Both the position numbers and the translations under genes were made by a program. The notes beneath the pieces were generated by a model. That model did not search any database and had not been told where the DNA came from. It saw only the letters and a list, made by a program, of their open reading frames with translations. Positions 53,854 to 63,047 of a stretch of DNA of 64,000 nt are shown one piece after another (positions within the stretch are counted from its first letter, which is position 1; every line of letters begins with the position of its first letter). Source of the stretch: G963701675 sp963701675 (GTDB lineage: Bacteria; Planctomycetota; Planctomycetia; Gemmatales; Gemmataceae); assembly GCA_963701675.1 (NCBI GenBank), contig OY969623.1:8494001-8558000 (forward strand), written 5' to 3'.

Positions 53854-55084
53854 ACGAGCGGCAGATGCGAATTCGAGTCGGCCTCTTCATCTTGGGTGGC
53901 GCTGCCCTTTTGGCGCTTTTCAGCATTTTTCTCACAGGCTTCTTTAACGCCTTCAAGAGTTACGACGAGTATTTCGTGGTGTTCGATGCCGCGCCGGGAG
54001 TCAGCCGCGGCACACCGGTTCGACGCTCCGGCATCCGTATTGGCGACGTAAAAAGTGTTGCCCTGGACGACGAAACCGGAAAGGTCCGCCTCGTTGTCCG
54101 TGTGGAAAAAGGGCAGCGCTTACGCCGCAGCGACGCGGCAAGTCTGGCGCGAGGGTTGATTGCCGGCGATCCAACCATTGACATCAGCTCGCGTCGACCG
54201 GACGGGCCGGCCTTGGATCAGACTCCGCTGCAGCCGGGCGAGCAAATCGCCGCAGTCCCTGGGCAGGACGTGCGCGACCTCCTGGCGCAACGCAGGGCCT
54301 CGTTCCGAGCACTCAGGAAACGCTTCACGAAATCCGCAAGTCCGTGCAACGCTTTGAGCGACTCGCCCCGCAAATGGAGGAAGCGATCAAAGAATACCAG
54401 GAGCTTGCGAAAGCTGTCCGCGAGATCATTCCCGACCTTCGCCAGACCAATGACGAAGTGCAGGTCGCTGCACGAAACTGGGGCAGGGTGGGGGAACGCG
54501 CTGATCTCCTCCTTCGAGAGAACCAAGACAAGCTGGTTCAGCTGCTGGACAACTTGACCGAGACGGTGCGACGGGTGGCCGCGGTCCTTAGCGAGGAGAA
54601 CCAGCGGAACTTCAACGCCATTGTGAAGAATGTGCGCGCCGGCACCGAAGGGTTGGACGGCTTGTCGCGAAACGCGGATGCCTTTTTGAAAGAGAGCCGG
54701 CAATCGCTCGAGTATCTCAATCAAGCGATTATTCCGTTGGCCAATCGTAGCAATACCATCGCGAAGAACGTAGATGAATCGGCTGACAAGCTCAACCGTT
54801 TGCTCGGCGACGTGACTGGTAACGGCCGTCCCGGTTCGACGACGGACGGGAGCATGCGTCGCTTTCTCAATGATCCGGCTCTTTACAACAACATCAACGA
54901 CGCCGCTTGCATGGTGGCGAAGATGATGCCGCGACTCGACCGCGCCCTACGCGATCTGGAGGTCTTCGCCGACAAAATCGCCCGGCACCCGGAATCCCTC
55001 GGCGTCGGCGGCGCCATTCGCCCGAGCGCCGGCCTGAAGGAATCGCCGACCGCTGTCGACCACCAAATCCAGCACAAAAAATAG
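53850..55084 (+). CDS. MlaD/MCE family lipid-transport protein (single frameshift near 54290)
   Basis: About 411 residues after restoring one missing base near 54290 (DLLAQ then TQGLVPSTQETLHEI). It has an N-terminal membrane anchor (VGLFILGGAALLALFSIFL), one MCE domain (YFVVFDAAPGVSRGTPVRRSG through DPTIDISS), and a long helical region (about 160-350) likely to form a coiled coil, as in YebT/PqiB-like or Mce proteins. It would bind and pass lipids across the periplasm. The Pro/Gly-containing C-terminus ends HQIQHKK. It pairs with the upstream ATPase. Confidence 0.85.
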
Positions 55085-55173
55085 CAGCTGATAAACAGTC
55101 GATCAATTTAGGCGCTCGCGGTTGCGGGCTGCGCGGTACGATGTGCGGGAACGATTCAATCGGAGAAACATCC

Positions 55174-55824
55174 ATGACTAAGCTACTGATCGCGATTGTG
55201 GCGGCGCTCGGATTCGGGGACGGCGGACAGGACGAGCCGCGGGCCGCCGATACGGCGGCGGATCAACTCAAATTGCTCAAGCTCGAAATGACCCAGAAGG
55301 AACTGGTTCAAGTTCAGGCCGACATCCGCAAGCTTCAAGTGGAACGAGATTTCTGGAAGGTTCGCGGCGACGCGTTTTCCAAGATCTCCATTCCGAAGTC
55401 GGCACTCGACGAACGTGTCGGTCAGGATTCGCTCATTACGAAGAGGCAATCGGATGTCGCGCGCTTGCGCGAGGAACTGGCCGTGGTGCGAAACAAGTCT
55501 AAGAACACCGCCATCGTTGAACGACTACAGGCAGAAGTTGCGACGGCCGAGCGGGACGTCGAAACTCTTAAGCAATCGCTTCGGATTCAAGTCGCCGAAC
55601 ATTTGCGGGAGAGGGCCCAAGATGAGTACAACGGCAAGATGACCCAGTACCAGGAACAGATTGAACTGCTGAAGGAACTTGAGAAGACGCTTCAAACCGA
55701 ATTGCAAAAGTTAGGCGAAGAAACACGAAACGTTCGTGCAACCAGCGTGCAGCGCCTGACACAGGTGGAAAACGACCTGCGAGAACTTCGCGCGCAGCTC
55801 ATGGAGCTAAAGAAAGGGAAATAG
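55174..55824 (+). CDS. Secreted coiled-coil protein
   Basis: 216 residues from ATG 55174 (CGGAGAA about 7 bases upstream). A short signal peptide (MTKLLIAIVAALGFG) precedes an almost continuous coiled coil (about 30-216) rich in Glu, Lys, Gln and Leu, with heptads such as LKLLKLEMTQKELVQVQADI and LRELRAQLMELKKGK. No other domain is seen. The open frame extends back to 54907 over the MlaD-like gene, which I reject. It follows that gene by 89 bases and may be a periplasmic partner; function is unknown. Confidence 0.75.
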   Translation: MTKLLIAIVAALGFGDGGQDEPRAADTAADQLKLLKLEMTQKELVQVQADIRKLQVERDFWKVRGDAFSKISIPKSALDERVGQDSLITKRQSDVARLREELAVVRNKSKNTAIVERLQAEVATAERDVETLKQSLRIQVAEHLRERAQDEYNGKMTQYQEQIELLKELEKTLQTELQKLGEETRNVRATSVQRLTQVENDLRELRAQLMELKKGK

Positions 55825-55913
55825 TTCTTCGGGATTTGCCCTTCATCTTCTCGACACAGGTCGGTACACTGCCCGCCGGAACGCCGCCTCACCGCGCTAA
55901 ATGAGGGGAAGTC

Positions 55914-56690
55914 ATGTCTAGTGCCCCAACGGTTGCTGTAAATTATTGGCCCGATTCCGCTTGTGCCCGTGCCTTTTGGGGCCAACAGGAAGTTCCACCC
56001 TATCAACGGCTTCTCTTACACACGACCGACTGGCTTAATCCAAAGCCCGGTGATCGCTGGCTCGATTTGGGATGCGGCGGCGGCCGGCTAACCCGCGCGA
56101 TCTGGGAAAAGAGCGGAGGTTCGGTTGCAGAGATTGTCGGACTCGATTGTGCGGCCGCAAATGAAAACGCCTACCGCAAGCTTCGCGAAAGCGTGTGGCC
56201 GATAGCGGCCGACGATCAGATTCAATTCCAATGTTCGGATTTCAGCGGCGGACTCGCCAAGTGGGAGAACGCTCGCTTCGACGGCGCTGTGTCCGGTTTG
56301 GCCATCCAATACGCGGAATCGTACTCGCAAGAGCGCGGCTGTTGGACCACCGATGCGTACGATCATCTCATACGGGAAGTCCATCGAGTTCTGAAGCGAG
56401 GTGCGTCCTTTGTGTTTTCGGTGAACGTGCCCCAGCCGTCCTGGGGAAAAGTTGCCGTGCGGTCGTGGAGAGGTTTTTTCCGGACACCGCGACCATTTCG
56501 ATACTTGAAACGATCGTGGCGCATGATGCGTTACGGCGCCTGGCTTTCCCGACAAGCGCAGACCGGCCGTTTCCATTACTTGCCGAAAGCACATGTGATC
56601 GAGAGGCTAATCGCAACAGGCTTCGAGGAGATCGAGCATCGACTTACTTTTGCTCGACAGGCCTATTTGTTCCGCTGCCGAAAACCCTGA
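55914..56690 (+). CDS. Class I SAM-dependent methyltransferase
   Basis: 258 residues. The SAM motif DRWLDLGCGGGRLTRAI is near residues 44-60, with VGLDCAAANENA as the acidic second motif and GAVSGLAIQYAES as motif post-I. AGGGGAAG precedes ATG 55914. The C-terminal portion (FRTPRPFRYLKRSWRMM; FHYLPKAHVIERLIATGFEEI) fits a small-molecule or quinone-type methyltransferase, but the acceptor is unknown. It converges with the sigma factor gene across a short hairpin at 56706. Confidence 0.88.
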   Translation: MSSAPTVAVNYWPDSACARAFWGQQEVPPYQRLLLHTTDWLNPKPGDRWLDLGCGGGRLTRAIWEKSGGSVAEIVGLDCAAANENAYRKLRESVWPIAADDQIQFQCSDFSGGLAKWENARFDGAVSGLAIQYAESYSQERGCWTTDAYDHLIREVHRVLKRGASFVFSVNVPQPSWGKVAVRSWRGFFRTPRPFRYLKRSWRMMRYGAWLSRQAQTGRFHYLPKAHVIERLIATGFEEIEHRLTFARQAYLFRCRKP

Positions 56691-56705
56691 ATCCCGATCG
56701 CCGGA

Positions 56706-56721
56706 TCCGCCGTGAGGCGGA
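56706..56721. terminator. Short hairpin between convergent genes
   Basis: TCCGCC/GGCGGA arms (56706-56711 and 56716-56721) with a GTGA tetraloop lie between the methyltransferase and sigma factor stops. There is no T tract, so it is only a possible terminator. Confidence 0.4.
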
Positions 56722-56739
56722 CCCGACGCCGGGTCAATG

Positions 56740-58338
56740 TCACCCGTCAGTTTCGGCGAATCCCGCCAGGCGCTGGCTGCGTACCGGCTGTCGAAGCTTG
56801 AGCAAGCCTCGGGCCTCAATCTGACGAATTCGCTCTCGTGTTATACCGTAGGAGCGTGCGACTTCATCGAGCGTGCGCGGCTGGCCGTCTTTGAGGCCGA
56901 AGCGCAACTCAATCACTTCTCGCTCGCGAGGGGTCAAGGAACGCAACACTTCACGGATACGCTCTCGCAGCAGGTGCTGGTCCACCAGCTCGCTCGGAGT
57001 GATGCTTTGGCTGTCGCCCAGAAAGTCCTCCAAGCTTCGTTCGCCGTCTTCTCCCAGCGGTTCGTGCAGGCTCAACGGATGCCGTGCGACCAGCCGGAGC
57101 GAACGCGTGTCTTCCGGGGTGAGGCCGAGGGTCTTGGCGATTTCTTCCACACTGGGCTCACGGCCGTTCTTCACGGACAGTTCGCCGCGCACGCGCTCGA
57201 TCGCCGACAACATGCTTACTTGGTGGCAAGGGACGCGCACCGTACGGCTATGATCCGCCAGCGCTCGCGTGATGCCCTGGCGAATCCACCAGGTGGCATA
57301 AGTACCGAACTTGAATCCCATGCGGTGTTCGTATTTGTCCACGGCTCGCATGAGGCCGCGGTTCCCTTCTTGAATCAAGTCACCGAAGGAAAGGCCACGA
57401 CCGCGATAGCGTTTGGCGATAGACACCACGAGGCGCAGGTTCCCCTCCGCCAGCGCTCGGCGCGCGTATTGAAACTCGGCCCAGCGTCGGTCGACGACGT
57501 CGTACCAGCGGTTCAGATCTTCGGGCGCGGCCCGCATTTGAAGAATTCGATCTCGAAGGTGCTTGACGGCTTTGGTGCGGCGGTCTCGATCCGCAGCCGA
57601 ACGGCCGCCCAGGGTCGTTTGTCGCGCAATCTCATTCACGTCTGCAACCGGTTGCCGCAGCTGATTGGTCCACGACTCGAGCAATTCGGTACGCGGCGAG
57701 AGTTCTTCCGCGCGAGCAACGCCCTTTCGAAGGCGCCGCCACATTCGGTGACGCCAGCGCGTCCGGCCCGTCGCGCTCGTCGCGCGCAGAAGCAAGCGGA
57801 AATCGCCGCTGGAGCCGCCCAAAATGTGACGAATGGTACGGACGGCGTGCGGAATTCGCGCCAGAATGTTCTCACGCGTCAGGCCCAGGCTCGACACGAC
57901 ATTGATTGTCGGATCGATAGCCAGGGAACCGGTCCGAATGCGATCGAAGGTTTCGAGGACTCGTTCCAGGATTTCCCAGTTGAACAACGCGGCTCGGCGG
58001 AAGCGCTGTCGAGATCGTTCGAGACGCCGCGCGAGATTCAATTCCTGTTCACGGTTCAGCAACGGGATGGCGCCCATTTGCCGCAGATACAATCCAAGAG
58101 CGTCATCCGGCGCATTCGCTGTGTCGACTGCCGACTCGGTCGATGCTTCCTCATCGCCATCTGCGTCCTCGTCTTCGGCTTCGGCTTCATTGTCGTATGA
58201 GTCGAAAGGCCCTTCACGGTCCGCACCGTTACCGCCGAACTCGTCCTCAGGACGGTCCTTTGGGTACTCGGAGAAGTCCGAGTATTCGAACTCCTCGCGA
58301 CGGCCTTTCGCCGCGGTGGTTTTGGTATTTCGTCGCAT
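56740..58338 (-). CDS. RNA polymerase sigma factor, RpoD/SigA-like
   Basis: 532 residues from ATG 58338 (MRRNTKTTAAKG); a longer frame reaches 58467. An acidic N-terminal region leads to sigma region 1.2 (DDALGLYLRQMGAIPLLNRE), a planctomycete insert of about 150 residues, region 2 (LVVSIAKRYRGRGLSFGDLI; FGTYATWWIRQGI), region 3, and region 4 (LTPREREVIELRFGL; helix-turn-helix YGITRERIRQIEARGLLKLR). It recognises -35/-10 promoters. Whether it is the main sigma factor or a second group 1/2 member cannot be told from one copy. It has a long 5' leader of about 190 bases if the promoter at 58536 is right. Confidence 0.93.
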   Translation of the reverse strand: MRRNTKTTAAKGRREEFEYSDFSEYPKDRPEDEFGGNGADREGPFDSYDNEAEAEDEDADGDEEASTESAVDTANAPDDALGLYLRQMGAIPLLNREQELNLARRLERSRQRFRRAALFNWEILERVLETFDRIRTGSLAIDPTINVVSSLGLTRENILARIPHAVRTIRHILGGSSGDFRLLLRATSATGRTRWRHRMWRRLRKGVARAEELSPRTELLESWTNQLRQPVADVNEIARQTTLGGRSAADRDRRTKAVKHLRDRILQMRAAPEDLNRWYDVVDRRWAEFQYARRALAEGNLRLVVSIAKRYRGRGLSFGDLIQEGNRGLMRAVDKYEHRMGFKFGTYATWWIRQGITRALADHSRTVRVPCHQVSMLSAIERVRGELSVKNGREPSVEEIAKTLGLTPEDTRSLRLVARHPLSLHEPLGEDGERSLEDFLGDSQSITPSELVDQHLLRERIREVLRSLTPREREVIELRFGLKDGQPRTLDEVARSYGITRERIRQIEARGLLKLRQPVRSQRLAGFAETDG

Positions 58339-59199
58339 CACACGATCCAACCTATGAAGAGTCCCGCGGCTCCGCACTCCATTGTGAAAGTCGGGAGACG
58401 TTCTCCCAGCTTCCGAGCCGGCGGTAGATTTCGAAATTGTGGAGAAAGACAGAAAACGGCATACCACTAGAGTTGGCGCACCGCCACCGTTCGTCAGTCT
58501 TTCGGGGGGAGTTTTACCGCCTCCACTATTACCCCATTATACGCAAACAAATCCAAACCGGGTGAGGAATCGGCGACTTTCATCATTAGTGTCTATACGG
58601 GACCGTAAACTCCGCATCGCCACACGATTCCGAAACCCAAATCCAATTAACAGTTTACGGCTGCTGTTGCGGCCCGTCTATTCCAGTGTTCGGACATTTG
58701 CCCACTGCACTCAAGGAACAAGGCGGCAACTTGCGCGCCGTGCGTCCAACCGGAAGCCAACTCAAGCTGTTGACTCGCCGCCAAGCAACCGTACTGATCC
58801 GCATCTTTGACATAACACATGTATCGCGATAATGTTGCGTCGATCACTGTGGTTGTGTGCCGTCGGGCTTGCATGATTCTACAACCTGCAGCCTCGCCTA
58901 TCGGTTCGGTTGACGGAGTGGTATCGATAATGCCGCCTTATTAACTGACATGGACCTGCTCAACTTTGTTCGAACATTCCGATGGGTTCGCGTTGCGGGA
59001 GTGAATCATCGTAGGACCTCGAGTGGCTGTGTGCCTTTGACTTGCGGTGCTCATCGACCCAGACTAGGATGGAGGAAAGGCCGGCAAAGTGTCCAATTGA
59101 CTCGACCTGCTTCGCGTACAGCGGACATGGCCCACGGTTTGCAACACGATTAGAACTGGAAACAATCTCAACAGGCGCGGGTGTTCAGGAGCAACCACT
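58339..59199. other. Long intergenic region between the sigma factor and a secreted protein gene
   Basis: In 861 bases no gene is supported with confidence. A minus-strand frame of 75 codons at 58647-58874 has no ribosome site or recognised motif. The region should contain the leftward sigma promoter (candidate -10 at 58536) and the rightward promoter for 59200. No strong hairpin or known riboswitch was recognised. Confidence 0.5.
58536..58541 (-). promoter_or_regulatory. Candidate -10 box for the sigma factor gene
   Basis: TATAAT is perfect on the minus strand, about 200 bases before the ATG at 58338. No convincing -35 hexamer is found 16-18 bases upstream, so the call is weak. Confidence 0.3.
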
Positions 59200-60501
59200 A
59201 TGCACGCATCTCGGGCAATGAGTAGGCTGGCAGCAGCCGTAGGCTTAGCTGCCATCGTGACGGCATCGACGTCGGTATCGGCGCAGAATCCAATTACACC
59301 GATTCGGCCGGGCGCCATCGGGGCCCAAGGCGGGGGTGCGCTCTTCGGAGGCGGAGCGTTCTCCTTAACTCCGCCCAACCCATTCATCTTCGGACGTGGC
59401 GCTGCGTCAGGGGCTTTCGGATTTCCGAGCGCCGCGGCGAATATGTTTGGCGCCGGCCGATTCGGCAACAATCCTTATGCGACACTCTCGAGTACGTCGA
59501 CGCTCCCCAACGTTGCTAACGATCCCTTCGCCTACAACAATTCCGGCGATCCCTATGGGAGCGGGATGCCCTACTACGGCGGCTATGAAAGTCCCATCGG
59601 CGGTTATATGCGCGGCTACGCTGACGTCATCAACTCGGTCACGAAAGGTATGATAGATGAACAACAAGCATTGATGATGCGCGAGTACGTCAAGCGCGAA
59701 AAACTGGAAACTCAACGGCGGGCATTCGACCAGTGGCTTTACTACCGAGAGCGAATGCCGACGGCCGAGGATGACCGGCAGCGGGATGTGGCCATTCAGG
59801 TTCGTCGCGCATTGAACGATCCCCCGGTTAACGACATCTACTCCGGCCGAGCGATGAACGTACTCCTCGACGATCTCGGCAAACGACTCGGTAAGGATGG
59901 CGCTCCCCAGGGCGTCCCGATTAGTCTGAGGGGCGACGACGTGGTTGGTCATCTAAACTTCACGGGGCAAGAGAACAAAGGCAACCCCGGTATGCTGAAG
60001 TACGTGAGCACCGATGAAGGCCGGCTGCCGTGGCCGTTGGTGCTAACCGGACCGCAGTACAAGACCGAGCGCGAGTTGTTGGATCGTTTGATTCGGACCA
60101 CGTACAAAGAAGCCGAAGCGGGTCGTGCCGATGCCGGGAACATCGAGAGCATGTCGGCGGTCGTCCAAAGACTTCAACAAGCCTTGACTGACAACATTCG
60201 CGATTTGACACCGAATCAATACGGTGAAGCCAGACGGTTTCTGGGCGACTTCGACGACGCACTCACTCTATTGCGTCAGCCGAACGCGCGCGCTTACTTT
60301 GGAAGTAAAGCACCGAAAGCAACGACCATTGGCGACCTCGTCCAAGACATGCTGAGCCGTGGCTTACGGTTCGCGCCGGCAACTGCGGGAGATGAAGCAG
60401 CCTACGTCGCCGCCCATCGGGCGCTCGTAATGTACGCCTCTGCGGCCACCGCTGCGGTTGCGACGACGGACAAGGCGCCGGCGCCGGAGCGCGAAAAGTA
60501 A
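59200..60501 (+). CDS. Secreted planctomycete hypothetical protein
   Basis: 433 residues with a signal peptide (LAAAVGLAAIVTASTSVSA, cut before QNP). A Gly/Phe/Asn-rich region (about 30-140) precedes a helical region with LMMREYVKREKLETQRRAFD, then a globular part (LPWPLVLTGPQYKTERELLD; LTPNQYGEARRFLGDFDDAL). I recognise the general style of exported planctomycete proteins but no named domain. GGAG is 8 bases before ATG. A strong multi-part hairpin follows the stop. Confidence 0.75.
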   Translation: MHASRAMSRLAAAVGLAAIVTASTSVSAQNPITPIRPGAIGAQGGGALFGGGAFSLTPPNPFIFGRGAASGAFGFPSAAANMFGAGRFGNNPYATLSSTSTLPNVANDPFAYNNSGDPYGSGMPYYGGYESPIGGYMRGYADVINSVTKGMIDEQQALMMREYVKREKLETQRRAFDQWLYYRERMPTAEDDRQRDVAIQVRRALNDPPVNDIYSGRAMNVLLDDLGKRLGKDGAPQGVPISLRGDDVVGHLNFTGQENKGNPGMLKYVSTDEGRLPWPLVLTGPQYKTERELLDRLIRTTYKEAEAGRADAGNIESMSAVVQRLQQALTDNIRDLTPNQYGEARRFLGDFDDALTLLRQPNARAYFGSKAPKATTIGDLVQDMLSRGLRFAPATAGDEAAYVAAHRALVMYASAATAAVATTDKAPAPEREK

Positions 60502-60524
60502 GCGCTCATGTCTTATTCTTCTAA

Positions 60525-60572
60525 GAGCCGGAGGCATTGGCGACGGCCAAACGTCGCCGACGCTTCCGGCTC
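60525..60572. terminator. Bidirectional terminator-like hairpin
   Basis: Outer arms GAGCCGGA/TCCGGCTC (60525-60532 and 60565-60572) enclose an inner stem GGCGAC/GTCGCC (60539-60544 and 60553-60558). CTTTCGTTT follows on the plus strand. It lies between convergent genes and suits termination from both sides. Confidence 0.65.
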
Positions 60573-60586
60573 CTTTCGTTTCTAGC

Positions 60587-62861
60587 CTACAGCATGTTCA
60601 AGGGGTCCACGTCGATGGTAAATTCGACACCGGCCGGCGTCCGTACCGTTGGAAGCACCGTGCGCAGAAGATCGTGCAGGAATGCGGCACTGGAGGAATG
60701 CAACTGAAAATGGAATCGGTAGTATCCCCTCAGTCGAAACACCGGCGCCTCCGCGGGACCCAAGATGCGTACCCCGGCATCGGCGTGCGGCGACGACGGC
60801 GTTTCGATGGATTGCTGGATGGCGCTTTCCAATCGCGCCGCGAATTTAGCCGCGGCTTCCGCGTCTCGGCTTCGCACAATCAACCGAACCAACCGACTGA
60901 TCGGCGGGTAGCCGTGTTCTTGTCGATGGGGCAATTCCACCTGAACGAAAGCGGTGTAATCATGCGCTGCCGCGAGTGCGATGCTGGGATGCTCCGGATT
61001 GAATGTCTGAACAAGTGACCTTGCCGCCGAGAGCTCCGCGGCCTGCCCGGCCGGCCACCTGTGAAAGTAACTGAAATGTCCGCTCGGCTGAGCGGAAGTC
61101 GGGAATGTGCAGCCCCACGTCGGCGTTCACCACGCCCACCAAAGTGACGTTCGGAAAGTCGAGGCCCTTCGCGATCATTTGCGTGCCAAGAAGGATGTGG
61201 ATGAGGCCTTGCCGGAATGCCGATAGCACACGCTCATGGCTACCGCGTTGCCTCATGCTGTCGCTGTCCATGCGACGGATCGTTCGTCCCGAGAATTTGG
61301 ATTCCAGCTCGGCCTGGAGCTTTTCCGTTCCGAGTCCCTGGAACCGGATCGCACGGTGGCCGCACTTCACGCAGGTTTCCGGCGGCGGCTCGGTATAGCC
61401 GCAGTAGTGACACAGCATCACGTCGCGCGCCCGGTGATACGTGAGCGCCAAATCGCAATGCCGGCAAGTTGCCACATGGCCGCACGTCGGGCATTGCACC
61501 CGTGTGGAAAACCCGCGGCGATTCAGGAGCAGGATCACCTGGCCACCGTCGCGCAGCGCATCCCGCATGGAGCGCTCCAACTGGGGACTAATCGCGTGAA
61601 ATCGGGATCGACCCGATGTGTCGTGCCGCAGGTCGATTAGGCCCACAGGAGGCAACGCCCGATCGAGCACGCGTTTGGGAAGGCTCAAGAGCGTGTATTG
61701 TCCGCGCTCGGCGTTGTGCCAACTTTCAAGCGACGGAGTGGCGGAGCCGAGGATAATGGGAATGTTCTCCAACCGTGCTCGCATCACGCCCACGTCGTGC
61801 GCATGATAGCGCGGCGTCATGTCTTGCTTGAAGCTGCCTTCATGCTCTTCGTCGACCACAATGAGTCCAAGTCGGCTTGTCGGTGCGAACACGGCGCTTC
61901 GGGCGCCGACAATGACCGCCGCCTCTCCACGAGCCGTCCGCCGCCATTGTGTGCCGCGGTCGGCGTGGCTGAGGTGACTATGGAGCACGGCGATCTGGTC
62001 CTGACATCGGCCGCGGAACCGATCAATAGTCTGTGGCGTCAAACTGATTTCCGGGACGAGGACGATTGCTTGCTTCCCCTGCTTGATTACCTCGTCGATG
62101 GCACGGAGGTAGATCTCCGTCTTGCCACTGCCCGTTACGCCATGAAGCAGAAAAACGTGAAACCCGCCGTTAATCACCGCCGGTTCCAGGTTGGACCAGG
62201 CGCGGCGCTGATCGGCGTTCAGCGTGATGGGCTCCTGGGCCCCGGCCGACCCTAGATCGAATGACTTTTCTCGGTGAGCGACAAGGCGTCGTGCATAGCC
62301 TTTGCGGATGAGGTTCTCGATTGGACCGATCCCGCACCGTGCTTGCTGCGACAGACGGTGCAACTCGACGGGAGCCCGACTTCGTCGCAATCGATCAAGG
62401 GCGGTTTCCTGTTTAGGTGTCAGCGGCGGCGAGGACGCCGGCAGGTCCGCTTCGGGAATCGCTTCCACCAGTGTCAGGGTACGGAGGCCGGCTTGTGTCT
62501 TGGCACCTGTGGGGACCACCGCATTGAGCACCTGCCCCCAGCCGCATAGGTAATAGTCCGCGACCCACCGAGTGAGGCGCAATAACTCGTCGCTTAGGAA
62601 TATCTCGTCGTCGAGTACTCGCCGGATGGGTTTCACCGTGCGGTCGGGTGCTGTGTCGGTGACGCGCACGCAGTAACCGATGATCGATCTTCCGCCTTTG
62701 CCGAATGGCGCCAGCACCCGTTTACCAACAGCGATGTTGCCGGAAAGTTCGTCCGGCACGCCATAGGTGTAAGCGTGATCGACCGGGAAATCGAAAACCA
62801 CATCGACGAACTGGCGCTCAGCGGTAACGGGGAACAACTCGCGTTGGGTCGACGTGCTCAA
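60587..62861 (-). CDS. priA: Primosomal protein N' / replication restart helicase PriA (single frameshift near 61016)
   Basis: About 757 residues after discounting one extra base near 61016: LSQVAGRAGRGALGGKV is followed in the next frame by LVQTFNPEHPSIALAAAHDY. PriA reloads the replicative helicase at stalled forks. Motifs: N-terminal 3'-DNA-binding domain (VVFDFPVDHAYTYGVP), Walker A HGVTGSGKTEIYLRA, DEEH box VVDEEHEGSFKQ, and eight Cys of two zinc sites (CPTCGHVATCRHC; CHYCGYTEPPPETCVKCG). The TTG start at 62861 has GGAG 8 bases upstream. The C-terminal domain (ELPHRQEHGYPPISRLVRLI) is intact. Confidence 0.9.
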
Positions 62862-63047
62862 TGCTGCGGCTCCTCGGCTCCGCTTAGGTGATCATAATTA
62901 TAGGCAGTAACGCAGTTCTTCCCGTCGTTCCAGGAAGTGCGGGTATTTCCAGTTCTGTCCGATTCTGCTTTGATCCGACAGTCGACGAAAGTAAAATGAT
63001 GTAACCCCGACGGGGTTGGAGGATCGGGTCCGGAGCAACTCACCCCC

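Noticed and set aside
56737..58200. 487-codon plus-strand frame opposite the sigma factor
   Set aside because: The minus strand encodes unmistakable sigma regions 2 to 4; the antisense frame has no recognisable domain or ribosome site.
58647..58874. 75-codon minus-strand frame in the sigma leader region
   Set aside because: No ribosome site, no signal peptide and no recognised motif; kept only as a note in the intergenic entry.
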